Source of the DNA: Tannerellaceae bacterium
GTDB taxonomy: Bacteria > Bacteroidota > Bacteroidia > Bacteroidales > Tannerellaceae
Assembly (NCBI GenBank): GCA_031288615.1
Contig: JAITRC010000004.1
Coordinates: 43,335-107,334, forward strand
Direction of reading: 5' to 3'
DNA length: 64,000 nucleotides
Shown: positions 9,486-19,500 of the stretch, piece after piece
Layout: every line of letters starts with the position of its first letter
Position numbering within the stretch: position 1 is the stretch's first letter
The notes under the pieces: generated by a model
Databases searched by the model: none
Seen by the model: only the letters and a program-made list of their open reading frames with translations
Told to the model about the DNA's origin: nothing
Position numbers and translations under genes: made by a program

Positions 9486-10642
9486 AGCCCCCTGATTCGT
9501 GACGCCGCTTCTAACAATCGATCCGCCTCGCAGCATAGAGACACCCGCACATAACCACTACCCCCGCTCCCAAATATCATCCCCGGCGTCACAAACACAT
9601 CCGCCCCATACAAAATCCTGTCCGTCAGACTCTCCACACTCGCCTCCCCCGACGGTATCCGACCCCACAAAAATAGCCCCACCTGATTCTTGGCATACAC
9701 GCACCCCATCGCTTCCAGCACCTCACCCGCCGCTTCACGACGGCTTGCATACACCTCATTCATCCCCGCATACCATTCCTCCCCTAATTCCAACGCCCGC
9801 ACCGCCGCATACTGCATCGCCTGAAACTGCCCCGAGTCCACGTTGCTCTTCACCCGCAGCACCCACTCCACGTACTTCGCGTTCGACGCCAGCATCGCCA
9901 TTCGCCATCCCGGCATGTTATGCGACTTGCTCATCGAGTTCAGCTCTATGCACACCTCCTTCGCTCCCGCCGTCTGCAAGATACTCTCAGGACGTGCATT
10001 CAATATAAAACTGTACGGGTTATCGTGGCAGATCACGATCCCGTGACGACGACCGAATGACACCAGCTTCGCAAACAGCTCCGCGTCACCTGGTGTCCCC
10101 GTCGGCATATGCGGATAGTTCACCCACATCAGCTTCACCCTACTCAAATCCTTCCGCTCCAATGCCTCAAAGTCCGGCTTCCAGCCTCCGGCTTCACTCA
10201 ATTCGTACGGCTCCGCCTCACACCCCACCAGCTTCGTCACCGACGTGTACGTCGGGTAGCCTGGATTCGGCACCAACGCCTTATCCCCCACATTCATAAA
10301 CGCCAGCGAAATATGCAGTATTCCCTCCTTAGAACCTATCAACGGCAGTATCTCCACCTCACTATCCAGCTCCACCCCGTACCACCGCTTATACCATCCC
10401 CCATAGCCCGCCCGCAATTCCTTAATCCCCGTATACGGCTGATATCCATGCGCATCAGACCGACGCGCATGACCGCATAACGTCTCTATCACCGCCGGCG
10501 ACGGCGGCAAATCAGGACTCCCTACTCCCAGATTGATGATATCTCGACCCGCAGCCCGTAAACGAGACACCTCCTTCAGCTTCCGCGAAAAATAATACTC
10601 CTCTACTCGACCCACCCGCTCCGCGGGCACCACTTCACGCAT
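9476..10642 (-). CDS. Class I/II PLP aminotransferase (aromatic pathway context)
   Basis: 388 residues from ATG at 10642, which overlaps the pheA stop by 8 bp; an upstream in-frame extension of 14 codons would lie inside pheA and is not used. Fold-type I aminotransferase: NLGVGSPDLPPSP near residue 37, the PLP-binding Asp in CHDNPY at about 206-210, and the Schiff-base lysine Lys239 in SMSKSHNMPGWR. The SKSHNM/PGWR context resembles the LL-diaminopimelate/aspartate aminotransferase branch. In Bacteroidota an aminotransferase next to prephenate dehydratase is usually taken as the last step of phenylalanine/tyrosine synthesis. That substrate is inferred from position, not seen in the sequence. 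Confidence 0.88.
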   Translation of the reverse strand: MREVVPAERVGRVEEYYFSRKLKEVSRLRAAGRDIINLGVGSPDLPPSPAVIETLCGHARRSDAHGYQPYTGIKELRAGYGGWYKRWYGVELDSEVEILPLIGSKEGILHISLAFMNVGDKALVPNPGYPTYTSVTKLVGCEAEPYELSEAGGWKPDFEALERKDLSRVKLMWVNYPHMPTGTPGDAELFAKLVSFGRRHGIVICHDNPYSFILNARPESILQTAGAKEVCIELNSMSKSHNMPGWRMAMLASNAKYVEWVLRVKSNVDSGQFQAMQYAAVRALELGEEWYAGMNEVYASRREAAGEVLEAMGCVYAKNQVGLFLWGRIPSGEASVESLTDRILYGADVFVTPGMIFGSGGSGYVRVSLCCEADRLLEAASRIRGLCG

Positions 10643-11468
10643 ACACTTCTCCTTCTTTATATTCCCCCAATATCCGAAAATCACTGATCAACGGCTTTAT
10701 CGCCTCCAACGATTGACCGTACCGACCATAGTCCTTATACGTCAAGTCTATATAAAACAGGTATTCCCACTCTCTCCCTATGATCGGCAACGACTGGATC
10801 TTCGTCAAGCTCATCCCGTAGTACGACAATATCGACAGCACCGCCGACAAGCTTCCCGACGAATGAGGCAACGAAAACACCAACGACGCTTTATTCGATT
10901 CCCTTCGCTCCGCTTCACCCAATGACTCCCCTTCCAACACCAAAAACCGCGTAAAGTTATGCGTGTTCGTCTCTATCCCTTCCGCCAAGATCGACAACCC
11001 CAACTTCTCCCCCGTCAACCGGCTACACAGCGCACCCACACCTCCCCGACGACCCTCCGCAATCTCCCGTGCACTCAATGCCGTATCTTCCGTCTCCACC
11101 AACCGTACACCCTCCAGCTTATCCAGATACTCCATGCACTGCGCCAACGCTATCGGATGTGACCACACCTCCTTCAACTCCCCTATCCCCGTCCCCGCCA
11201 ATGCCACCAGCGAATGGCTGATCCGCATCTTCATCTCACCACTCACCCACACCTCACTCCCGCGCAACAGCTCATGGTTCTGCAGCAGACTCCCCGCGAT
11301 CGTATTCTCTATCGCCATCAGACCACTATCCACTCGCCCCGACTTCACCGACCTCACCACCTCCTTAAACGTCAAGCAACCCTCCACTTCCACTCCCTCC
11401 CCATAGTACTTCCCCGCCGCCACCGCATGGTACGACCCCTCCACCCCCTGTATCGCCACTCGCCTCAT
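10635..11468 (-). CDS. pheA: Prephenate dehydratase
   Basis: 277 residues, monofunctional (no chorismate mutase domain). Converts prephenate to phenylpyruvate in phenylalanine synthesis. The periplasmic-binding-protein-like catalytic lobes are present with MAIENTIAGS near residue 51 and the conserved TRF motif at 173-175 (THNFTRFLVL). A C-terminal ACT domain (about 193-270) follows for allosteric control. The usual phenylalanine-binding ESRP motif reads QSLP here, so feedback sensitivity may differ. It leads a three-gene minus-strand operon with an 8-bp overlap to the aminotransferase and then a 10-bp overlap to pdxB. Confidence 0.94.
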   Translation of the reverse strand: MRRVAIQGVEGSYHAVAAGKYYGEGVEVEGCLTFKEVVRSVKSGRVDSGLMAIENTIAGSLLQNHELLRGSEVWVSGEMKMRISHSLVALAGTGIGELKEVWSHPIALAQCMEYLDKLEGVRLVETEDTALSAREIAEGRRGGVGALCSRLTGEKLGLSILAEGIETNTHNFTRFLVLEGESLGEAERRESNKASLVFSLPHSSGSLSAVLSILSYYGMSLTKIQSLPIIGREWEYLFYIDLTYKDYGRYGQSLEAIKPLISDFRILGEYKEGEVYA

Positions 11469-11497
11469 CTCCTTTCTCTCTCTTCCTTTCTACGCCG

Positions 11498-11505
11498 CAA
11501 ATGTA
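11498..11505 (-). promoter_or_regulatory. Putative -7 element for the pheA operon
   Basis: Reads TACATTTG (then CGGC) on the minus strand, about 30 bp before the pheA start. Matches TAnnTTTG. Confidence 0.55.
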
Positions 11506-11550
11506 CGCTTTTTCCCCTCCCTTCGCCACACCTAATTCCATTCCTTTCCT

Positions 11551-11558
11551 TATCTTTG
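11551..11558 (+). promoter_or_regulatory. Putative -7 element for the aminotransferase at 11587
   Basis: TATCTTTG followed by CACCC lies 28 bp before the start. It forms a divergent promoter pair with the pheA element about 50 bp away. Confidence 0.55.
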
Positions 11559-11586
11559 CACCCACAAACTGACGCCCTTAGCGACC

Positions 11587-12786
11587 ATGCCTACTTCCTC
11601 TTTACGCGGCTTCAACATGCCCGCTTCGCCCATCCGCAAGCTCGTCCCCTTAGCCAACAAGGCCAAGGAGAACGGCATTGACGTCCTCCACCTCAACATC
11701 GGGCAGCCCGACATCGCCTCGCCGCCACAAGCCCTCGACGCACTCAAGCATATCGACCGCTCCATACTCGAATACTCACCCTCCGAAGGGCTCCTCTCTC
11801 TCCGACTCAAGCTCGTCGAGTACTACGCCCGCTTCTTCATCGACGTCCACCCCGACGATATTATTATCACCACCGGCGGCTCCGAAGCCGTCTTCTTCTC
11901 CTTCCTCGCCTGCCTCGACCCCGGCGACGAAATCCTTGTCCCTGAACCTGCTTACGCCAACTACATGGCTTTCGCCATCTCTGCCGGTGTCATCATCAAG
12001 CCCATCCCCGCCTCCATTGATAACGGCTTCGCCTTACCTCCTATCGACGCCTTCGAGCAGGCCATCACCCCACGCACCCGCGCCATCCTCATCTGCAACC
12101 CCAATAACCCCACCGGATACCTCTACACCTCCGACGAGATGGAGCGCATTCGACACCTCGTCCAGCGCTTCGACCTCTTCCTCTTCGCCGACGAGGTCTA
12201 CCGCGAGTTCTGTTACTCCCCTTACCCTTATTTCTCCGTCCTGCGCCTCAGGGACATCGACAACAACGTCGTCCTCGTCGATTCCTTCTCCAAACGGTAC
12301 TCTCTTTGCGGCATCCGCATCGGTGCCGTCATCACGCGCAACCCCATCCTCCGCCAGAACCTCCTCAAGTGGTGCCAAGCCAGGCTCTCTCCTCCCCTCA
12401 TCGGACAGATCGTCGCGCAGGCCGCCATCGACACCTCCCAAACCTACCTCAACCAGGTCTACAACGAGTACCTCAAGCGGCGCAACTGCCTCCTGCGCGC
12501 CATCAATGACATCCCCGGCTGCTTCGCCCCTGTACCCATGGGCGCCTTCTACACCCTCGCCCGCATCCCTGTCCGGGACGCCGACCATTTCTGCGCTTGG
12601 TGCCTTGATTCCTTCTCTTACGAAGGACAGACCCTCTTCCTTGCTCCCGGTTCCGGCTTCTATTCCTCCCCTGAGCTTGGACACGACCAAGTCCGCCTCG
12701 CCTTCGTCCTTGACGCTGAGAGGCTCGCCCGCGCCGCACACCTCCTCTTCCAAGCCCTCAAACGCTACAAAGAGTATGAGCCTTAA
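11587..12786 (+). CDS. Class I PLP aminotransferase (AspC-like)
   Basis: 399 residues. Fold-type I aminotransferase with HLNIGQPD at 35-42, NPNNPTG at 171-177, ADEVY at 201-205 and the PLP lysine Lys236 in SFSKRYSLCGIRIG. The N-terminus RGFNMPASPIRKL is the form common to Bacteroidota 'pyridoxal phosphate-dependent aminotransferase' proteins, generally assigned to aspartate or a broad amino-acid range. The exact substrate cannot be read from the sequence. Its stop overlaps the start of the glycogen synthase gene by 11 bp, so the two are probably cotranscribed from the promoter at 11551. Codons almost always end in C. Confidence 0.92.
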   Translation: MPTSSLRGFNMPASPIRKLVPLANKAKENGIDVLHLNIGQPDIASPPQALDALKHIDRSILEYSPSEGLLSLRLKLVEYYARFFIDVHPDDIIITTGGSEAVFFSFLACLDPGDEILVPEPAYANYMAFAISAGVIIKPIPASIDNGFALPPIDAFEQAITPRTRAILICNPNNPTGYLYTSDEMERIRHLVQRFDLFLFADEVYREFCYSPYPYFSVLRLRDIDNNVVLVDSFSKRYSLCGIRIGAVITRNPILRQNLLKWCQARLSPPLIGQIVAQAAIDTSQTYLNQVYNEYLKRRNCLLRAINDIPGCFAPVPMGAFYTLARIPVRDADHFCAWCLDSFSYEGQTLFLAPGSGFYSSPELGHDQVRLAFVLDAERLARAAHLLFQALKRYKEYEP

Positions 12787-14467
12787 CCCGCTGCCCTTCA
12801 ACATCTTCGAGGCCTCCTGGGAGGTCGCCAACAAGGTCGGCGGTATCTACACCGTCCTCGCCTCCAAGGCCCCTTCCCTCCAAAAGCGCACCGGTGGCAA
12901 GCTCTTCTTCATCGGCCCTGACCTCAACCAGGACACCGATGCCTTCATCCCCGACGACGACACCATCCTACAGCCCTGGCTCCTCCATGCCCGCGCCGCC
13001 TTCCACCTCCCTGTCCGCGTCGGACGCTGGAACATCCCTTCACGACCCCTCACCCTCCTCGTCGATTTCCGACCCCTCTACCACTGCAAGGACGACCTCT
13101 ACTTCCGCATCTGGAACGACTTCCGCATCGACTCCCTCAACGCCCCGCCCGACTACGACCAAGCTTGCCTCTTCGCTATCGCCACTGCCCAGGTCGTCCA
13201 GGATGTCATCCGCTTCGCTCGCTTCGAGGTCGCGCGCACCCTTGTCCACTTCAACGAGTGGACGCTCGCCATGGGCCTCCTTTACCTCCGCTCCGCTAGC
13301 CCCAACCTCCCTACCCTCTTCACCACCCATGCCACCGTCGTCGGACGTGCACTCCCTGACAACAACTTCGACCCCGACACCGCCGCTCGCAACGTCTACC
13401 ACAAGCTCCAGCTCGAGCGCGCTGCCGCCACCCATGCTCACTGCTTCACCGCCGTCTCCGAGATCACCGCCCGCGAGTGCACTCGCTTCCTTGGCGTCAC
13501 TCCCCACTTCGTCACCCCCAACGGCTTCGATCCTGCCTTCGTCCCGCCTCCTGATGACCTTCGCCTTCGGCGCACCCATGCCCGCGCGCGCATCCTCGCT
13601 GTCGCCTCTGCTCTCTACGGACAACCCTTCTCCGAGCACACTCCCCTCATCCTCTCCTCCGGTCGCTACGAGTACATCAACAAAGGACTCGACCTTCTCA
13701 CCAACGCCCTCACCCGACTCCGTGACTTCCCCAAACCTGCCGTCGCTGTCATTGCCGTCCCTGCTGACGCCACCGCTCCTCGCGCCGACCTCCTCCATGC
13801 ACTTGACGTCCGTTCTCCTCTACCTCTTGACCAGCCCATCCTCTCCCATTGGCTCCGACACCCTGACAACGATCCCATCCTTAACTACCTCCACCAGCTT
13901 CACTTCGACCCCCTCAACTCCGCCCTCAAAATCATCTTCGTCCCCACCTACCTCGACGGACACGACGGCATCTTCAACCTCGCCTACTACGACTTCCTAC
14001 CCGCCTTCGACCTCTCCCTCTTCCCCTCTTTCTATGAGCCCTGGGGTTACACCCCCCTCGAATCCGCTGCCTTCGGCATCCCCACCCTCACCTCCGACCT
14101 CGCCGGCTTTGGACTCTGGGCTCACCTCAACCTCCCCCTCCGCTCCGCTTCCGCCTCCGCCTCTTCCGAATCCTCCGCCTTCGGCTCCGGCTCCTCCCCC
14201 TCCGAAGACCTCGCCTCTCTCTCCGCCTCCTTCGCCCACGGTGTCGCCGTCCTTGACCGTACACACCAACCCTACCACGACGCCGCCCGCAACCTCGCTG
14301 ACCTCGTCCTTGACTTCAACAACCTCACCCCACCACAACGTGCCCTCGCTGCCCAGCATGCACGCGACCTCGCCGCCTCCGCACACTGGAGCTCCTTCAT
14401 CTCGCACTACCTTGATGCTTTCCGCTTTGCCCTCCTTCAAGCTCAGAACGGAGACCCCACCCCCTGA
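12776..14467 (+). CDS. Glycogen synthase, GT3 (eukaryote-type) family
   Basis: 563 residues from ATG at 12776. The same frame stays open far upstream across the aminotransferase gene, but that part is a composition artefact; the start is fixed by the family N-terminus FNIFEASWEVANKVGGIYTVL, which holds the UDP-glucose-binding lysine/glycine loop of GT3 glycogen synthases. Other landmarks are FNEWTLAMGLLYL, FTTHATVVGRAL, SSGRYEYINKGLDLL and the C-terminal SFYEPWGYTPLESAAFG with the paired acidic residues that act at the donor site. It extends alpha-1,4-glucan. A Ser/Ala-rich low-complexity insert is encoded at about 14146-14232, near the end. The 3' end overlaps dnaB by 25 bp tail to tail. Confidence 0.92.
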   Translation: MSLNPLPFNIFEASWEVANKVGGIYTVLASKAPSLQKRTGGKLFFIGPDLNQDTDAFIPDDDTILQPWLLHARAAFHLPVRVGRWNIPSRPLTLLVDFRPLYHCKDDLYFRIWNDFRIDSLNAPPDYDQACLFAIATAQVVQDVIRFARFEVARTLVHFNEWTLAMGLLYLRSASPNLPTLFTTHATVVGRALPDNNFDPDTAARNVYHKLQLERAAATHAHCFTAVSEITARECTRFLGVTPHFVTPNGFDPAFVPPPDDLRLRRTHARARILAVASALYGQPFSEHTPLILSSGRYEYINKGLDLLTNALTRLRDFPKPAVAVIAVPADATAPRADLLHALDVRSPLPLDQPILSHWLRHPDNDPILNYLHQLHFDPLNSALKIIFVPTYLDGHDGIFNLAYYDFLPAFDLSLFPSFYEPWGYTPLESAAFGIPTLTSDLAGFGLWAHLNLPLRSASASASSESSAFGSGSSPSEDLASLSASFAHGVAVLDRTHQPYHDAARNLADLVLDFNNLTPPQRALAAQHARDLAASAHWSSFISHYLDAFRFALLQAQNGDPTP

Positions 14468-15891
14468 ACCCCTGACCTGTACTCCTGGACACCGCCACCC
14501 CCACCTTCCTCTACCTCCAAGTCCGTGAACTTCGTGTACTCACTCTTGAACCGCAGCTGGATATCCCCCGTCGGCCCGTTCCTATGCTTCGCGATCAGGA
14601 TCTCCGCGATCCCTCGTGTCGAGTTCCCGCGCTCATCCTCGTACATCTTGTAGTACTCCGGCCTATGGATAAAGCACACCATATCCGCGTCCTGCTCTAT
14701 CGCCCCGCTCTCACGCAAGTCCGACAGCTGAGGACGCTTCCCTTCCAATCCCTGACGCGCCTCTACACCTCTGTTCAGCTGCGACAGCGCGATGATCGGG
14801 ATGTTCAGCTCCTTCGCCAGCCCCTTCAGTGACCGCGAAATCATACTCACCTCCTGCTCCCGGCTCCCAAAGCTCATCCCACTGGTCATCAGCTGCAGGT
14901 AGTCTATCAAGATGCACTGTATCCCATGCTCTCGCACCAGCCTCCGCGCCTTCGTCCGCAGCTCGAAGATCGACAGACCCGGCGTCTCATCCACGTACAG
15001 CGGCACGTTATACAGCTCACCAATCTTATGATGCAGCTGAGACAGCTCATACTGCTCCAGACGACCGCTCTTCAGCTTCTCTCCCGGTATCTCACAGATG
15101 TCCGAGATCATACGGTTCACTATCTGCACATTGCTCATCTCCAACGTGAAGATCGCCACCCCCGTGGCATAGTTCACCGCCATGTTCTTCGCCATGCTCA
15201 GTGCTAGTGCTGTCTTCCCCATCGCCGGACGTGCCGCGAGGATCACCAAGTCCGAGTTCTGCCAACCCCCTGTCAGTTTATCTAGCTCCTTGAAGCCCGA
15301 CGCCAATCCACTCAGACCCTCCTTCCTGTTGTACGCCTTCTCCAACGCGTCCATTGACAGCTTGATCAACGGGTTGATATGCTGTACATCCTTCTTCACC
15401 CCTGCCTGCGACAGCTCGAACAGTTTCCCCTCCGTCTCTTCCAGCAGATCCTCCACGTCCTGCGTCTCGTCGAACCCTTTCCGTTGTACCTCCGCCCCGA
15501 AGCTGATCAGTTCACGCGCCAAGTGCTTCTGGGCGATGATCCGTGCATGGTATTCTAAATGTGCGCTACTCGCCACCCGCCCCGTCAGTTCCCCTATATA
15601 CAACGGCCCACCTATCGCTTCCAGCTCACCCATGCGCCGCAGTTGCTCCGTCACCGTCAGCATGTCTATCGGCTCCTGCTTCACCGCCAGATCCCGCACC
15701 GCCGTATAGATCAACCCATGCTTCTTCTCATAGAAGCTCTCCGGCTTCAGGATCTCACTCACCAAGCTATAACCATCCTTCTCCAGCAGCAGTGCACCCA
15801 ACACCGCTCCTTCCAGCTCCCCCGCCTGGGGTTGCAGACGCCCCACCACCTCCACCCCTGATCCCACCTCGCCCCGCTTACTCCCTTTCAC
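14443..15891 (-). CDS. dnaB: Replicative DNA helicase
   Basis: 482 residues. Hexameric 5'-3' helicase that drives the replication fork and binds primase. The N-terminal domain starts LQPQAGELEGAVLGALLLE. A linker helix is followed by the RecA-like motor with Walker A ARPAMGKTALALS near residue 221, Walker B ILIDYLQLM, and the C-terminal LSDLRESGAIEQDAD and HRPEYY motifs. No intein is present. The start is GTG at 15889-15891, 6 bp after the stop of the 87-residue membrane protein. It is probably the third gene of a short minus-strand operon. It ends within the glycogen synthase gene (25 bp convergent overlap). Confidence 0.96.
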   Translation of the reverse strand: MKGSKRGEVGSGVEVVGRLQPQAGELEGAVLGALLLEKDGYSLVSEILKPESFYEKKHGLIYTAVRDLAVKQEPIDMLTVTEQLRRMGELEAIGGPLYIGELTGRVASSAHLEYHARIIAQKHLARELISFGAEVQRKGFDETQDVEDLLEETEGKLFELSQAGVKKDVQHINPLIKLSMDALEKAYNRKEGLSGLASGFKELDKLTGGWQNSDLVILAARPAMGKTALALSMAKNMAVNYATGVAIFTLEMSNVQIVNRMISDICEIPGEKLKSGRLEQYELSQLHHKIGELYNVPLYVDETPGLSIFELRTKARRLVREHGIQCILIDYLQLMTSGMSFGSREQEVSMISRSLKGLAKELNIPIIALSQLNRGVEARQGLEGKRPQLSDLRESGAIEQDADMVCFIHRPEYYKMYEDERGNSTRGIAEILIAKHRNGPTGDIQLRFKSEYTKFTDLEVEEGGGGGVQEYRSGVQGVGSPF

Positions 15892-15897
15892 TCTTCC

Positions 15898-16161
15898 TTA
15901 CTTCTTCCGCTTCGCGACACCTGCCCCCTCGTAACAAGTCCCCTCCCCGCTTTTATACACCCCCTTCTTCGTACAATACAATCCGATTACCAGTAATCCG
16001 CCCGTCATTGATACACCCGTTGTTTCCAGCACCCAGAATGTGCCCCACTCTATGCTCCCCGTCAGCAACAACCCTAACCCCGCCACGCAGTACCCCATAA
16101 ACACCTGCTGACCCGTCTTTATACACACCCCGCCCAGCTCCTTATATTGCGCCCCTATCAT
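15898..16161 (-). CDS. Hypothetical small membrane protein (87 aa)
   Basis: No family recognised. The protein has two hydrophobic stretches long enough to span the membrane, around FMGYCVAGLGLLLTGSI and MTGGLLVIGLYC, and a basic C-terminus (GVAKRKK). Cys occurs four times. The ATG at 16161 is clear. It sits 13 bp after a second small membrane-protein gene and 6 bp before dnaB, so the three are likely one transcript from the promoter at 16358. It could be a conserved Bacteroidales protein of unknown function. Confidence 0.7.
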   Translation of the reverse strand: MIGAQYKELGGVCIKTGQQVFMGYCVAGLGLLLTGSIEWGTFWVLETTGVSMTGGLLVIGLYCTKKGVYKSGEGTCYEGAGVAKRKK

Positions 16162-16174
16162 CGTCTTCTCTCCT

Positions 16175-16336
16175 TTACTCCGCTAACTCCGCTTCCCCTC
16201 CTGCTTCCGCTTCTTCTTCTAACCTATCCCGTCTTTTCATCCACAGCAATAGACCCCATAGCACTAACGACATTACTCCCGTCCACGCACTGAATACCAG
16301 CACCGCCTCATTCATACTCCCGCTTACCTCATTCAT
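16175..16336 (-). CDS. Hypothetical single-pass membrane protein (53 aa)
   Basis: Chosen start is ATG at 16336; a TTG eight codons upstream overlaps the predicted -7 promoter box and cannot be in the transcript. One transmembrane helix (AWTGVMSLVLWGLLLWM) is followed by basic residues and then a very acidic Glu/Ala tail, predicting an N-out, C-in orientation. An internal ATG at 16315 is an alternative start. It is the first gene of the short operon leading to dnaB. No homologous family is recognised. Confidence 0.6.
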   Translation of the reverse strand: MNEVSGSMNEAVLVFSAWTGVMSLVLWGLLLWMKRRDRLEEEAEAGGEAELAE

Positions 16337-16357
16337 TTTTCTTCCTTTTTCTCCCCA

Positions 16358-16365
16358 CAAAGTTA
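16358..16365 (-). promoter_or_regulatory. Putative -7 element for the small membrane genes and dnaB
   Basis: Reads TAACTTTG (then TGGGG) on the minus strand, 21 bp before the ATG at 16336. Confidence 0.5.
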
Positions 16366-16420
16366 CCCTTTTTTCTCGCTTCCCCTCCCCTTTCCTTCCC
16401 TTCCCCTCCCCCCTTAAAAT

Positions 16421-16454
16421 GAAGTAGCCCGCGTTTCACAACGCAGGCTACTTC
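16421..16454 (-). terminator. Intrinsic terminator after the LRR surface protein gene
   Basis: An inverted repeat with arms GAAGTAGCC and GGCTACTTC, extended after one mismatch by GCGTT/AACGC, has a 4-base loop. On the minus strand it is followed by ATTTTAAGG. It lies about 90 bp beyond the stop of the large minus-strand gene. Confidence 0.8.
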
Positions 16455-16543
16455 TCTGTTAATTCAACCAAAACTCTAAATCGTTCCGCAAAGATAGCGC
16501 TTTTTCTTTCCCGCTATGACTTCGCGACTTTTTTTTTCTGTGT

Positions 16544-19500
16544 TTATTTCACTACCGTCTTCACTACTTTGCTCCCTGCTTTCACGATATACAGCCCGCT
16601 CGGTACGCTCACGCTCAGCGGCGCTACTCCGCTCACTACCGCGCTTCCGTCTATCCCGTACACCGATACCGCGCCTGTGTAGCCGCTCACCTGCAGTGAC
16701 CCGTCTGACGTCGTCACCACCAGCTCACTCCCCACTACGCTCTCTGTGCTTTGACCTGGCCAACCCGGAATCAAGCTCGCATCGTACACCGTGTTCACGT
16801 TGATTTTCAGCTCAAGTATCTCCTCGTCGTTTTCATCCAGGTACAACACCGTCACGATGTTGTTCCATTCCACCAGCGGCGTCAGCACACCGCCTTGCGT
16901 GATCGTGCTCTTCCCTTCCCGGTCAAGCTCCCAGAACAGGTGCTCTGCATAGTCCACACGGCCGCCTTCTGCTTCCACGTACTGCAGCAGGTCTATCGAG
17001 CCTACGCTCACCAGCGCCCACAACACTCCTGTATGCGTCGGGTAGTTGAACTTCAGTGATGTCGGGTGACCCACCGGGATCGCTACCGTGAAGCTCTTAT
17101 CCACCAGCCCCGTGATTGACGCCGCTGTCGCGCTGTCGAAGCTCACCGTGAACACGCCTTCTTCTAATGTCGCCGTGTACGCCCCTTTGAACACGCCCGG
17201 CTTGAAGCTCAGCGTATACGTCGATGTCGCTTCGCCACCTTCTTCTGCCGCCGGAACACTCACTTTCTTGATCACCGTCGCTGCCTTCAGTGCATCCACG
17301 CTCAGGCTGTCTATCACCACCTGACCGATGTACTTCGCATCTTTCCCGTATTTAGCTTTCAGCTCACCCGCCGCCAGGATGTAGAAGTCGTAGGCGCCTG
17401 CTCCGAAGATGCTGTCCGACGCGTCTTTCAGGTCCGCCGACAGCTTGTACGTCTCATCGTCTTGCGCTACCGCCACGATCTCATACTCTCCGCTCTTCAG
17501 CTGCAATGGCTTCACCAGCTTCTCGAACCCTTTGAACACCACCCCGTCGAACGTCGTGTTCGTCCCGAGCTTGTAGTTCTCGTAGTTCACGATGTCCACT
17601 CCTGCATAGTCCGCCCAGCTCGCTTTGATTTCGTACGTCGACTCTACTTCCCCGAACAGGCTCCCGTGACCCGTCAGGATCACTTCCACCAACCCCGGCT
17701 TCGTGTATTCGCTCTCGTACGTCACCTCTATCCATGTCGCTATTTCTGCATAGTCCTCTGCCTGCTCGCTTCCCGTCTTCGCTGTCGCGACACCAAATTC
17801 GTACGCCCCGTTCTTCAGTGTGATCACTTCCGCCAGTTCGAACCCTTTCTTGTTAATCACGTAGTCCGACGACGGTAGCGCTCCCACTACCGCTTCGCTC
17901 AGCTCCAGCTTTCCGTATTTCACCGGCACCGGTGCCGTCCCGCGCAGGTTCCCCTTACCTTTCACCGACAAGGCGCCCCCCAGCACACCCACTTCCGGTG
18001 TCCCCTCCACGTCGTTCACCACCAGCAGCACGTCGTCCGACGTCAAAGTCCCCTTCTTAAACACCGTGTCCGTGCCTTCCAGCAGCTGGATGTCTCCCAC
18101 GCTGAACTCAGCCTTTAGCGCTTTCACCAGCTCACTCCCTACGTAGCTCAGCTCCACCGTATCTCCCAGCAGCGCCTCGATGTTCGTCGCCAGCACTTCC
18201 AAGAACGCCGTCTGCTTGCTCGCACCCGTCGACGACTCATACACGTCTATCGTGTACAGCCCCGCCGGCAGCTTCTGGTCGTGCAGCGCAATCCCTTCTT
18301 CAAACAACGTCTCATCCAGCTCCGCTTTGCCGTCCGTCACCAAGTCCGTCGCGCTCAACGGGCCGCTCACGCTGTAGTACTTCAGACCCTTGTCTTCCTT
18401 AAACACCAGGAACCGCTTGGTCATGTTCCCGTAACCCGCCGTGTAGTAGTTGATACTTCCCTTTGTTACGTCCTTGTCTATCTCGCCCCCGAACTGCTTC
18501 AAGACCCGGATCAAGTCCGTCACAGGAGCAATTCCATCTCCGTCAGATTCGTTATACGCCGGGAATGCGTACGGAATCACGTCTAATGCCCCCGCCAACG
18601 CAGATTTCCACACCGCCAAGTTCTGGAACGGTACATACACCGTCACCCCGCTCCCGAATGCCTCCGCGCTCAGCTCCAACCCTTCCGTAGCCAAATCCGC
18701 CGCCAACCACGGCTCAACACCGTTCGGCGTCCCATCCAGATACACACCCCCTATACGCACATGCTGCACCGCCACCGCATCACTGCTGCCGACAGCAGCG
18801 AACTTCGCTCCTGTGAACACTCCTGCGCCCAGCTTCTTCAGCTTCGTAGAACGCGTCAGCAACAGTGCCGGTGTAGCCTCCGCTTGACCTTCCCATACTT
18901 TACTCCTCGCGTCGTCTATCGTCACTCCCGCAAACGCTCCCGTCCCTATAGCTTCTATCCCTTCCAAGAAGCCAAAGCCGTTCAGGTTCTGCGTCACTTT
19001 CGCAAACGCACTGTCCCCAATCTCTTTCAAGCCCGTGCCAAATAGATGCGTCTTAGAATTAGCGTCCACCGGTGTCAGGTACAAGCCCTGTAGCCCGTCG
19101 CCTAACTTCGCCCCGTAGAACGCCTTCGCGCCTACCTTCTCTACCCCGTGAAAACCGAGATCACCGATCTCAAACGCATCGTCAACAATTTTGCCCGGCA
19201 GAAACCCGGCATTAGCACCCTTCAACGGTCCTGTCGCGAACCCAATCACCGCATCCTTGAACGCGCTGTCGCCTATGGCTTTCACCTGACCCAGGTAGTT
19301 CCCTTTGTCATACGCAATACTATGCGCCGTCCCTATCGTCAGCGTCGTCCCTGCGAACCACCCCGCGCCCACTTCCTGAAACCCGTAGCTCTTATCCAAT
19401 TTTCCGTCTATCGCCAGCGTCACCGGGTTCGGTGCAATCAGCTTCAGGCTCTTTATCCCTGCAAACAGGTTAGCCCCCGTCAGCTTCAGCAGACCGAACT

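Noticed and set aside
11678..12775. Upstream extension of the glycogen synthase frame
   Set aside because: It is a Ser/Thr/Pro-rich translation of the aminotransferase gene in the wrong frame. The GT3 N-terminus fixes the start at 12776.
12894..14528. 544-codon plus-strand frame inside the glycogen synthase gene
   Set aside because: Almost entirely Ser/Thr/Pro, a frame shadow of C-rich DNA with no motifs.
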